Made by a program: the position numbers and the translations under genes. A DNA stretch of 64,000 nucleotides from Channa striata. Taxonomy: Eukaryota > Chordata > Actinopteri > Anabantiformes > Channidae. The stretch is taken from assembly GCA_033026295.1 (NCBI GenBank), contig CM065188.1:14600642-14664641 (forward strand), given 5' to 3'. The notes beneath the pieces are model-generated. The model saw only the letters and a list, made by a program, of their open reading frames with translations, did no database searches and was not told the origin of the DNA. Below, one piece after another: positions 34,701 through 45,745 of the stretch (position 1 is the stretch's first letter; each line of letters opens with the position of its first letter).

Positions 34701-34910
34701 ACCTATTACCCTGAGAGATGAAAAGGTAATGGCACCCAATAGGACACATGGTGCCCCCCAGGAGCTCTTGCTGAATCACTTCCGCAGCATGTTGTCCTGA
34801 CCTCGTCAATTAGGAAAGAAATGGAAAAATTGGCCCATTAGTGTGGTGATGGGCAAATTTCATGTTTGTGTGATTGACCTCAGCGAGTCTCCAGGGGGGC
34901 AGAAAAAAAA
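34699..34910. promoter_or_regulatory. CNE-like block next to CA repeat
   Basis: Repeat-free, with gagatgaaaaggtaatggca, gctgaatcacttccgc, ctcgtcaattaggaaagaaa and attggcccattagtgtgg. Purine/pyrimidine mixing and homeodomain-type cores resemble conserved enhancers. No coding frame. Confidence 0.3.
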
Positions 34911-35809
34911 GATTCTGGAGCGTGGACTTTGCAAACAAATAGTATGAATAATACATACGCTATACTGTGCACACAAACACAGACGGTGACTTGTAGCTCA
35001 ACTTGCTTCAGGAGTTTTGATGTGAACACATACTGAAGGTAATGGTAGAAGTAAAACTAAAGTAACAGTAAAATGATTTGCAAAAATGCAAGTATGCCTG
35101 TCTCTGTAACAGTCTAAATGTAGTTTTTGTACTTTATTGATGCTTCTCATATCCAGACTTTTGGCCACATGTGATACAGCTGCATTAGGACTGAGCCTGA
35201 AATGAGAATGCAGACCTTCTTTATGTCTTGTGGTCACGTATGTATGCAGATGTGCGCACATGCCAAAGGCCTCGCTCTGTTCTGAGAGCTGGTGAGTCGG
35301 TGAGGTCGCGTGTTCTGCTGCTAAAAGCAAAGGAGGAATTTTTGCTGCTTTAATTGCCTCTTTATGACGGTGACGACACAACGGCGTCGCATTGCTGAAG
35401 CGAGACAGCGTGACGAAAAGATTAATGCGAATCAGAGCTCCGATGCTACTTTTTAGAAACATTTAGACGCCAACATTTTTAGATGTTTTTCGTAGAGACT
35501 GAGTCATTTATGTCAGTTGTGATGTGTTGGCCCAGATATTTTTTGTATATTAAATTAAAGTAGTTGATAAGAGGATCCAAAACATTCCCCATAAACCTAC
35601 AGGTGAATACTTTACTTGTAAAAAAAATATGCTTTTGGCAAATGTTAGCAACTCATGAACTCTAATTTTGCTTCAGCTGCAGAAAGCTGGTCCTCGCCTG
35701 AAGTTAATGCTCCTCAAAGCCAAAATAAACTTAAAAAAAAAATTGTTTCAGTGCAATTTAGTTTAAAGCACTTTTGTAAATATATTCCTGCCTTTTTGCA
35801 TAGTTTCTA
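34911..35809. other. Non-genic stretch
   Basis: A 154-codon minus-strand frame (34,998-35,462) is the second longest in the window, but it has no domain, no splice context and average composition. A string resembling the fish 'agtaaaagta' repeat lies at about 35,040-35,080. No gene is called. Confidence 0.35.
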
Positions 35810-35892
35810 CCTCCCTACTTCAAGATATTTGAAGTAGGGAGGAAGAAATCTGTCTGTGCAGGCATGGCACAGACAGATTTCTATCTCCCTAC
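35810..35892. repeat. Alternating inverted repeat with two overlapping hairpins
   Basis: Hairpin 1: CCTCCCTACTTCAA (35,810-35,823) and its exact complement (35,829-35,842), 14-bp arms, 5-nt loop. Hairpin 2: 26-nt arms 35,834-35,859 and 35,867-35,892, loop 35,860-35,866 (aggcatg), with only a two-base mismatch inside; the inner 16 pairs are perfect (AGAAATCTGTCTGTGC). The shared segment 35,834-35,842 can pair left or right, so the two stems exclude each other. This does not match a repeat family I know. Confidence 0.9.
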
Positions 35893-35904
35893 CAATTGCT
35901 GGTC

Positions 35905-35965
35905 CAGGTAGATAAGTTAAGATAAGATAAACCTTAAATTTTTTAACTGAGATACAGGGTACACA
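35905..35965 (+). repeat. Possible relic of the 'agataagataaacctttatt' fish repeat
   Basis: gataagttaagataagataa followed by accttaaa and gatacagggtac recalls the 3' end of a common teleost retroelement. It directly follows the inverted repeat above. Short and decayed. Confidence 0.35.
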
Positions 35966-38900
35966 CAAACATGAATGTGAAATCTATACTGAGATTTAGA
36001 TACTAAATCTAGTCAAAAAAACAGGCAACAGCTCACAACTACATGTTTGACCTATTCTCACACATGCAAAGAGAAACACAATCGCACTGAACCTGCAAGA
36101 ACCTGCAAAATAATACAACATGCACAAGACAAATGCTGATCCCGAGACAAAAAGAACTACATGCAAACTCAGGAGACACATCACGTTCGCTGTGTTTTTG
36201 CGAGAACAAACGCATTTTTAAAATCACCAGCAACATCCAGACAGACTTCAGTGTGTTTATGTGGCTTTTGAACTCCGAAGAGCCGTGCCTGCACAGACAG
36301 ATTACAGTAGCTTCTACTTTGCGGACAGGGTAACGTCGACGTATGTTAGCATCAAAGACGCGCGCACCTGACTCAGTCTATCAGCCGGTTTCAATAATCG
36401 CCGCTTCCGTCTCTCTCTCTCTCTCAGTGCATTTCGCTCGCCCTGCCAGACGGCTCCATTCGGAGACAGACAGAGCATAAGGCAAACGCAGGCTGTTCTC
36501 TCCAAATATTTGACCCTGTCATTGCTCATTTTCCGTGTGTGTTTCTTGCGTCTTGCAATTTTCCTTCCTCGCTTATTGTCCTCGGATGACATTCACTCAG
36601 TTGTTTGTCTGTTGGAACCCCAGCGCTCTTCTTCTCCTCTCGTCTTTTTCCCCGTCCGCCATCCTACAGCACACATCTCCCCACTCTTATTTCTTGCCGC
36701 CCTTTTCTCTTCCGGTCCTCCTCTGCTCCATCACTCTTTCTACTGAAATCAGTCAAACTGCAGTTTTTCATGCATTATTCCTTCCCTCCGCTCCCTCATT
36801 CTTCATCCCCGTCTCTCACTTTCTCTTCCTCATCCTGTGTTATCTCAGCCTCCGTCGTGTTGACTAGCTTTGCGACGTGACACAGTTATTCCACACGTCT
36901 GATTTCTATTCCCAGAGGGTAAAGCCATCGCACATCTGCAGAGACCAGGACCGGTTAAGGCCAGGAAGCCAATGGGATTGGAGATCGTGTGAGCTGAGTT
37001 TCTAAATTTTTGTGGGTCAAATGCATTTTATTTTCAGTCTCTACTGTGTTGAATATAAAAATTCAAGGCTTGTATAAGCATCTATGAGAAAGCCGTGTCT
37101 TTCTGGAGAGATTCAAATCGTGGATGGATTATAGCTTTTGTTCTTTTACGCACAAATTGCTGAGTTTCAAAGTCAAAGTTCCCGATTGCCACCATATTTG
37201 TTTTGGCACAAGAACGCGTGTGAATTTCCCACTCTGGCAGGATTTGGTGGTTTTCCTATCCCCAGAACGTCCAGCTGACCCAGCTTATTCCGTTATCAGC
37301 TGTGTGCTGCTTTCAGACTCTCAGGGACTAGTAATCTTTGATAGTTGGTGGAAACTTTCTGTGTAAACTGCCCAGTCTTTGCCCCTCCTTAGTGGTGTCC
37401 TCTTTACCGAGTTGGCCCCAGGCCCCTTAAGGTCAAGGCCAGAGCCTCAGTGAGGGGTGAATGATATTCATGGGTTGACAGTCAATTAAGTTCCCAAAGA
37501 GAAAACAAAAGACAACCAAAAAAAGTCAGAGAGTGACTGCAAATGACAAACTAGCCTCGTTTGTAATAGTTCTAAACTCTGGGGACCTGATAAAAAGGGG
37601 GCGTTTACCTGTCTGTGCCCAGGGGCCCATTTATAATCCGTCCATGACTAGAATTTGTGATTTGGTTTTTAGAAGATAGTGTGTGCATGTGGGAAGTAGG
37701 AAAGGTGGCAGAGAGTTTAACCATGACAGCAGACAGAATGTCAACGGACGACTCTCCTGCATCCAGTTCTTTTCTACCTTGTTACTGACAGAGAATTTAG
37801 CACGAGCTTTGTGAATAAAACGCATTTACATCAAACATCTTTATTACCTGCAGAATCTGTCTTTATTCATCAAGAACAAAAATCTCTCCTTATGAAAAAA
37901 AATTCATTATTGGTCTATGCGCCACTCATGTTAATCACAATCAGTGTGTTTGGAGTACACTGACTGTGTTGTGGTAATTTTTAGCAATCATCTGAGAACT
38001 GGACATTTTCTGAAAAGATGGCCACTTTAATATCACCTTGTGCTCCCCTCTTTTACCCCGTAGGAGCCAATCAATATACACTTGATTTATTACAATCAGC
38101 AGCTGTTTCATTACTGTGTCCTTCATTTGCCCATAAATATCGTCAACGATCATGCTCAGATTGGAAACTCTGTGTGACGCACGAAGCCAAGAGTTATTAA
38201 ACTACAACTATTGAGTCTTTCACACAACTGAGCGTTGACACGTTGACTACGGGTTGAGTCCATGCTGCGATCTGATACATACAGTAAACTTAGAAAGTGT
38301 TAAAAAACTCTGTTTGGACTGTCACAGTACGAAACTACGGCTGAGTACCGTTCGGCCTGTAGTGACTGCTGCGTCCACTTGCGTTGCCTTAGGGACATAA
38401 TCTGAACAAACTACAAAGATTGAAACCAACGATTAACTTGCATGTACGCTCCACAGCTGCATTAGAAAAGAAGTCATTGTAAATCTTTTCACCCCAGCAG
38501 GTGGCAGTAGTTTGCATAAATCATCCAAAAGGAAAAAAAATGGAAGATGGGACTGCAAATGTACAAATCGTATATTGGTGATCAGGTGGCCGTGCCGTTG
38601 TCCTATTGAATCGGCTCAAAGCCGATGTCTTCGATCGGATTAGCGTGCACGTTAAAACTGCTGCTCGGCCTCCTTCTTCCACTTCATCGCTCCCTCATCT
38701 TTCCGTTCTGAGATTACATCCCAATCCGTCACCCTCTCCTTTCTTTTCTCTCACCATCTCCACTAACCTCGTTCCATTACACTTGGCAGATTTCATGATC
38801 TCAAGCTCTGTCTTAAATCTCACACCACATCTTTTCCTCCATCCCTCCCTCTCTTCCTCCATCGCTCTGCCATTTCCCTTTTTTTTTTATCTCTTTACCA

Positions 38901-40548
38901 CATATATTCCTAGACATACATATTTATGTTCTCAACTTCTCTTACATATTCAGCCCATCTCCGTTTCTCTCTCTCTCCACCTCCTTGGTTCCGGTATTTC
39001 ATGCGTGAATAATCCGAGTCAGTCTAATCCTTTTAGCTATTCTCCCCTGTAGCCTAATGAGCCTATAGCACTGCTGCACGCACACACACATCTATACTTG
39101 CACACATATATATGCACAGCAGCTATCAGTATGCTTAAGAACATTAATACCAACTTAACAGGATTTATCTCTCCTCTCTGCTTCCAACGACCAATCACAG
39201 CTCTCCTCATCCCTTATTTGATCAGGCTAATATCTTATTTTATTGGCACAACGTGCATTGAGCCTTTACCAGAAATAACATTTGCTAAGTGGCTTATTGG
39301 GAAACCGGTGTGACAAATTTCCGGTTAGTAACCACAACCGGTGACATAATGAATGTCCACTGGAGACTTGGCTGAGTAATTGTTGGAAAATGCTGCAACT
39401 ACGCGCGGAAAATTACCACCGAGCTGCCTGAAGTGATTGCTTGTTGTGGGTCCGCAATAATTTAGTGTTGGAATAATATTAAAACAAACACTCATGCATT
39501 ATCCAGAGCGACGTTCATCTTTAGATGTTGGTTTTCAGCGGCGGCACTGGGAATCCATTTGGAAGGTGAAGGGTTTCTGATGACATTTGAATGAGCACAA
39601 TATATTTAAATGTGATGTAGTTCCTACATTCAGCACAGTTGAAGCAACAATATGTCATAACCAGCAGCTACGGCATTCTGTGAATATTGGCATGGTGAGG
39701 TCGTTGCGGTTCCTTCTGAAGGCAGCCGTGGGATGTGGCGAAGCTTCCTAAACGGTCTCCACTATCCACTAAATGGGGAAAGGACTGTGAAGTTTAAACT
39801 ATGACAACACTGCCACTGTGACTGACTCCTGCTCCTGCATTTAATAGCTAATAAATCCTTTAAAAAATGAGGTCGCGTATACATAATAAGAGAAATGACA
39901 CAAAAGGCACATCACAAATGTACAACTCAAACACAAATTGGACATTTTACAACCAACAAACACATTCTGAGCAGATGGTCTTTCTAAACAATTTAGTTTG
40001 AAATAGTGTATTAATATCATATTTACATGCCGCCTACATAAAAAGCAGAAATGTTTAAATGTCGTTTGGTTTACTCTAATGTTTTTGCGGTCATCAGTGT
40101 TTGCCTGGTTGTGTGTATATGTACGTCTTCCTCCACCTTTTTTTCCTCCCCCTCATCATCTTCGGACTGCTGCTCTTCGTCCACGTTCACCACGACGGGA
40201 CGACTCCTGCTCTCCGTCTTCTTCTGGCCTCTTTTTCCCTCCCCTCATCTCCACTTCACCTTGTCTGTCTCTTGTGTCCCCTTTGTTTTCGTCTTCGTTC
40301 CCTCACTCTGTCATTCTGTCTGCGCTCCCATCTGCTCAGTCGCTCCTCGTTGTCAGCTGTGCCGACAGTCGCCTGACAGCTATATGAATTTTACACACTC
40401 GCCGAACACAATTACGCTCAGCTAATTAGCCTAAATTGCAGCTAGGTGCCACAGACCTGGCACTTAATGACCTTTGGTAAGTGACTAAACGGTGAATGAA
40501 ACTTTGGTTTGTCTAAGGATCATGATACAAAACCCAACACGGCTGTAG
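35966..40548. other. Non-genic stretch with pyrimidine-rich tracts
   Basis: Pyrimidine-rich on the plus strand at about 36,530-36,870, 38,640-39,010 and 40,120-40,340. These generate long serine/proline/leucine-rich open frames (up to 148 codons) that I do not accept as genes. The interval 36,900-37,000 and about 37,380-37,500 look non-repetitive and CNE-like. No exon, RNA or transposon was recognised. Confidence 0.4.
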
Positions 40549-40570
40549 GAAAGACATTTAAATGTCTTTC
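40549..40570. repeat. Perfect 22-bp palindrome
   Basis: GAAAGACATTT followed directly by its complement. No spacer, no matching repeat family seen. Confidence 0.9.
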
Positions 40571-43029
40571 AAGCATCTGCTGCTGCCGAGAAGCGTGAAT
40601 TGTACTTTTTCATTGGTCCATCAAGACATTTATGCCTAATAAAAACATAAAGGTAAAAGGTTCCGTTATGTGTCTTATAGATATTAAGTCTAATTTTATT
40701 TATTTAGCCCCCAGGGCCTCATTATTCGACCTAATTCATTTAGGTGTCTGTTTCCCATAGGGGACATCACCCAGTGCTGGAGAACCACTGTTTTAAATAA
40801 TTCAATGCACGCTAATGGAACTCTCACACCACTGTTGGCAAATGTCTTCTCAGGTAGACATTAATGGATTTAATTTTATCAATCTGCATATTTTAGCAGA
40901 ATATCACAAAACTTATAAACCCTATATTTCACATTCTATTCTGGCGCTGAGTGAGAGTGGACCAGCATGAAGACACTTTTGAGCGGCCGTTGGCGTTTTT
41001 TGTTTGTTTGTTAAAATGAGATCATACTTTTTAAGGTTTTGTGTTTTATTTGTTCTTTTTTCAATCAAATGTAGGTTTTAAAAGACTCATTTCTCCACAC
41101 ACAGATGTAGTTTGATGACAGTAGGTATGTCACATGTCTATGACTATTCAAACCACTGAGGAAAACCACATTTGGCAGACAAAAGGGGGCTCACGAAGAA
41201 GACACGTACTCTCCACTTTGCATGTACATAATGTGACCACAGGTGGAAGGCTCCTCCATCTGTGGATGGAGGTGAAGCATGACAGATCTTTAAAAGCTTG
41301 TATGCTCAGCACCCACCCCTTGGATGAGAACCAACACTGAGCTGTCAAACCCAGCTGAGTGCCAGTTTTTATAAGGGTAGACTTGAATATTAAAAGAGAG
41401 ACAGGTGGAAAGGACTGCATGTCTTCTGGGTTATCACAACTGCTTCTAAACAGTGTTTGTTCTGTGTTGGACACAAACCTTGACCTTCTACGTTGCCTCT
41501 AAAATCTGGTTATTTCCAATAAAACGTTACCAGTAAGATTACAGAATTTAGCTGCTCGTGTTAAAAAAACTCTGCTACAAATGAGCCTTGTTAACCAAGG
41601 ACAGCACATCAGAGCATTTAGCATCTACATGCCCTCCACTTACACCCTTGAACAAATTGCATCTGATTGATGTGGTCGGAACACATGTGTCCAGCCCAAG
41701 TGGTGGTGGCAGGCTGGTTTTGAGCGATGTGCTGTTTATGTAATAAGCAGGTTGCTCGGAGCACGTCAATTATTTCTAGGCTCAAGGAAGGAGGGAAGGA
41801 AGGCGGCGAGGGGAGCACGAGAAGAGCAACGTGTGGGAGAAACAGCGGCTGTGTATGTCACTCAGTGCACGTGTGTGCGTGAATGGTGATTGCAGACCTC
41901 TAATGGCTTCCAGAAGTGGAGCCATTACAAACATGAGGGAAATCAAACAGTCGAAATTACAACGCGCTCCAACATCGCATCAGGAACACACCAGCAGGTT
42001 TGCTGTCTGTCCTCCATCCAATTACACAGCTGAAGAATAATATTCATTTTGTTCAGCTATTCAGTACTTAACTGCATTATTGTATCTAGTAGGTGAGAAA
42101 TTATTCACTACAGGAATGAGACAACAGAAGCTTTCGACTGCTATCTCTAGAGCCACATGTCGTCTGCTGGCCTGGGATCAAATCCCTGCAGTATATTTGC
42201 TCCGGCGTAAGCCACCCCATGCTCACAAGGAAGAAAAATCCCAGTGGCGCTGACTGCAGTGCTGTTTGAAAGATTCAAGACTTGTTATATTCATGCTACA
42301 GAATCCACTTATTATCCAGCCTTTGCTGTGCAGTCACGTGTAATTATGTCTCAGGGTTCAATTCATCGTTTATTGCTGATGATGTGCAAATGTAAACTCA
42401 ATTCCAGGCCGTCACAAACTCCAGTGTCTCGGAGGCATAAACACATCGTGTTAAAAAGAACGAGGCTGTGGATTGGAGCATCGGCGACACTCGCAACGTG
42501 AGCAGTGCCGCATCAAGACTCGACTTTGCTCAGTGGTCCCGCATGGCGACATCACAGCGTTGGACTCTATTGGAGTCTATACTCATTAATGTCAAACATC
42601 CCAGGATAACATACTGTAAACAGGAATCATTATGGAATCTGACCTTTTCATCGAATGTGGATGAGGTCAACAATTAGCAGGTCTGTGCTGGACATAGTGT
42701 AGATTGAATGTAGAATTCAAGTGGCACTTTTGAAATATTCACATTTGCTTCTATGGAGTACTGATGTTCCGTGGCAGACTATAACCCCTCACAGTTGTCT
42801 TCAGTCCTTGTGCTAAGCTACTTGTCAGTTGGCAGCCAGACAAAAGTCCAACATTTACACCCATCCAGGTTGTTGTCCCTAACCTTTCTTGCAAGCATTA
42901 GGACCATTTGTCGTGCTGCCACCAAATTGCAAAGCTTCGGATGTCAGGCATGGCAGCTGCCATCACCTGCAATTGCACCAATTGGACGTTTTCCAGGTCG
43001 TCAAATTGTGCAGCCTTTTTAGTCTTTCC
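40571..43029. other. Non-genic stretch
   Basis: Contains a weak box B-like word (gggatcaaatccc, near 42,176) without other SINE landmarks. Open frames are under 110 codons and show no domains. Nothing is annotated. Confidence 0.35.
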
Positions 43030-43250
43030 CGCATTATATTTTGAGCACCGCTATTTGACGCCATGGGAACAATGGAATCTCATGTTGATGCCACAGGTAC
43101 ACTTTGGCGTCAGCACCGGACGCTCCAGGAGCAAAACCATTTGGCGACGTCCCATACACACAAACGGGTGCCTTAAGCATCAGCACATAAAACTGAAGGA
43201 CTGGACAAACGACACTTTCTGACACCTCCGGAATGAGAACAGGCTCAGAT
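43030..43250 (+). mobile_element. Copy of the 'GACGCC' dispersed repeat
   Basis: Ends with aaggactggacaaacgacac, tttctgacacctcc and ggaatgagaac, the same order as at 48,055-48,130 and 62,745-62,800. The left part ttgacgccatgggaacaatg also resembles 62,578-62,596. Left boundary uncertain. Confidence 0.5.
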
Positions 43251-43790
43251 CAAAGAAGCCATTTTTTTCCATCCTAAACTGTCCAAATGGCAACGGTGCA
43301 ACACACTGTAGCAGTTGGAATCAGAGTAAATTTTAAAACATAAATAAACATGTTCAGGCTTTGTTTATATTCTTGTAAATGTTGGTGTGAAAATCAGGTT
43401 GCGTTTTTGTCACGTTGGATTTTTTTATTTCTGGTCATTTTTCATCTCTTATAGTCATTGTTTGAAATTGGGCTTTGGGTTAATTATATTTTAAATGATG
43501 CAAATTTAGGAAATGTCTTCAACAGAAACAAAATATAAATTTGGATTATCAGCCGTGAGTCTCGCTCACATAGTCCCAGTTCGGGTGCAGCAGCAGTACT
43601 GAGGCAGTACGCTGTATCTCAGTTAGGGAAGGTTGTTACAGACAAGCTGTTGTTGGCTGTTCATGGAAGAGTGAATGATGCACCGTGCACTGTCAATTAC
43701 CAGCGGCCTCTTCAGCCAGAACCTTTCTTGGCCGTGTGTGTGTGCATGCAAATATGTGTGTTTTCTCCTTTGGGCCAAGCTATTTGTTGA

Positions 43791-43792
<2 letters not shown>
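43251..43792. other. Non-genic stretch
   Basis: AT-rich unique-looking DNA to the left of the long TG repeat. Nothing recognised. Confidence 0.4.

Positions 43793-43880
<88 letters not shown>
43793..43880 (+). repeat. (TG)44 microsatellite
   Basis: Uninterrupted 88-bp TG tract, the longest in the window. The Cys-Val and Thr-His open frames through it on either strand are artefacts. Pure tracts of this length are expected to be length-polymorphic and able to adopt Z-DNA. Confidence 0.98.
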
Positions 43881-43883
<3 letters not shown>

Positions 43884-43894
43884 AGCCATCCATC

Positions 43895-44050
43895 AGCCTT
43901 CTTCCCATCAGCCGGCTGGGCCACCATTTTGATTTAAGGAAAGGCCCCGGAAATAAGGCATGCCTTCCTCTCGCCGCCTGGACTGCAAATCAGGCCGATA
44001 AGGCCTTAGCTTAGTATTAATGGGGCAGAAAATTAAATTAAGGCCAAAGT
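43895..44050. promoter_or_regulatory. CNE-like block beside (TG)44
   Basis: Repeat-free and motif-rich: ccattttgatttaaggaaag, ggactgcaaatcaggccg, ataaggccttagcttag, tattaatggggcag and aaattaaattaaggcc. This is one of the clearer enhancer-type textures in the window. Confidence 0.33.
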
Positions 44051-45124
44051 TGGGAAAGAAAAATGTCCGAGTGGAGAGCAGGTGAAGCCAAGGGGAGAGA
44101 ATGGGGCAATATACAGTAGGACGAGAGGGATGAAAGGGAGGAGAGAGGGAAGGGGAGCGAGCGTGATGTAAAGACGATACGAGAAGCGGGAGTGAAAACC
44201 AAGGAGCGAAAAGGAAACAGTGCAGGACAGAGACGAGACACTTCGGGGAGGACAAAGGTAATTGTCCAGCTTGACTCGATGCAGAAGCCTTTAAAAAACA
44301 CCTTATTTTCCCTCCACAAACATACGCTGTTAATGGGATTTCTGCTCTCTGCACCTGCTGTCATAAGCACACAAGCGACAAACAAGAAGAATCCGTTTCT
44401 CACCTTCTGTGTCCGTCCAGCGATCTGTCCCGTCTTCATTCAGAAAGCACCTGAACACACAGACTGAGAGCACTGTATCTCCCTACAGTCGTACGCACTG
44501 ACACAACATGCAAATGTCCTCGTAATGACGGTTTCCAAACGCTTCACGCACAAAACGGGACGGGAAAATCTCCTTCGTCTCCTCTGATGTCTTGCCAGTA
44601 TAATTCCTTACTTTCATTCTAACAAATCGCTTTAAACTGAACTAAAATGCAGTCACACATTATGAGATGCTACACCCTGTTATTATTTCATAGCTTTTTT
44701 TAAGTGGCACAGTGTCCTCAGTTCACGGGCTTGGTGCTGCTTCTCAAGCCATGGAATCAGACTTTTATCAGCTCAGTGGATTAGAGACCATGTGAGCAGA
44801 GAAACGCAAATTAGGACGAGTTGTTATAATCAAATCAACAAGAGCCTCACTCTGTATTTCTGCACAGGATTATTGTAGCAGAGGACACAAAACACCAAGA
44901 ACAGAGTCTTTATGGAATGATTCTTGCATCTTATATCAAGAGCATTTCTTTTTTATTTGAGAACATATGTTGACGATCTAATCATCACTCAGTAAATCTG
45001 TGCTCGCACTTCACTGAGGAAGCAGAGTAAATCTGAGCATGGACAGGGACGCTTTGAAGGTGAGAGACGCGTTAAGAAATCTGAACAAAAGATGATTAAA
45101 GTCTGTTTTCAACTTGAGAAAAAG
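44051..45124. other. Non-genic stretch, purine-rich at left
   Basis: About 44,060-44,260 is strongly purine-rich. Minus-strand frames over it (up to 148 codons, Ser/Pro/Leu-rich) are by-products. The rest is AT-rich and unrecognised. Confidence 0.4.
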
Positions 45125-45340
45125 ACATTTTCATTTCCGAGGCGTCAAAAAAGTGTCGCTTTGTCCAGTCCCTATTCGTCACATGCAGACGCTGCTGTTT
45201 GTATCTGTGATTGTGTTTTTATTGTTTTAATGACTTTCCCATTACATTACCAGGTTTTTAATGTCATAAAAAAACATATTTTTTCAACTAAACCATGTTG
45301 TTTTTACTCAACCTAACCATGTCATATTTGCGCTGCATTG
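45125..45340 (-). mobile_element. Copy of the 'GACGCC' dispersed repeat, minus strand
   Basis: The plus strand shows tttccgaggcgtcaaaaaag, tgtcgctttgtccagtccct and cacatgcagacgctgctg: the reverse complement of the family. The upstream family part (minus strand) is seen as a gttaggttgagtaaaaac-like region at about 45,295-45,325, comparable to 62,640-62,690. Confidence 0.55.
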
Positions 45341-45554
45341 CAACCAAACTGTCATCTTTCCCTTTTGGTGCAGGTCGGATTCTCTGGTCCACATGTTGGT
45401 TTTGCACGTTTTTACCTGTCTTTCCTAATGTAGTCCTCCCCAATTCATCACACATGGGACTGGGACTCAGTTTGCACTGGCCTGTGAAACCTCAGTGGCT
45501 GGAGTTTTATTTTGGACTACTTGGGGGGGACAGCTTCTTGTCTAGGACACTTTG
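45341..45554. other. Short unclassified stretch
   Basis: Sequence between two repeat copies. The open frame at 45,295-45,561 (+) runs through repeat DNA and is not called. Confidence 0.35.
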
Positions 45555-45745
45555 GGAGTAAATGGTAAATGGTCTGCCACACTGCTTCTCATTTAGTATG
45601 TAGTAGTACACATCGTTGGGGCCAACACTCACCGGAAGCAACTAAGTGGAGGTTCAGTGTCTTGCCCTAGGACATATTGACATGTGAGCGGAGGAACCGG
45701 GGATCGAACCAACAACTGTAGGATTGGTTGACAAAAACTGTAAAT
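45555..45745 (-). mobile_element. tRNA-derived SINE, minus strand
   Basis: On the plus strand: taaatggtaaatggtctgcc (tail), gaggttcagtgtcttgccct, gacatattgacatgtgagcg and ggatcgaacc (45,701-45,710, box B reversed). Same family as 25,640-25,866. The middle (the 'aaagcgctt' part) has been replaced or deleted. Confidence 0.7.

Noticed and set aside
34998..35462. 154-codon minus-strand open frame
   Set aside because: No domain, no splice-site context and average composition. Frames of this size are expected by chance in 64 kb read in six frames.
42150..42240. Possible further SINE (gggatcaaatccc)
   Set aside because: Only a box B-like word. No head, body or tail of either SINE family could be matched.
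43623..44014. Open frames with long Cys-Val or Thr-His strings
   Set aside because: They are translations of the (TG)44 microsatellite.
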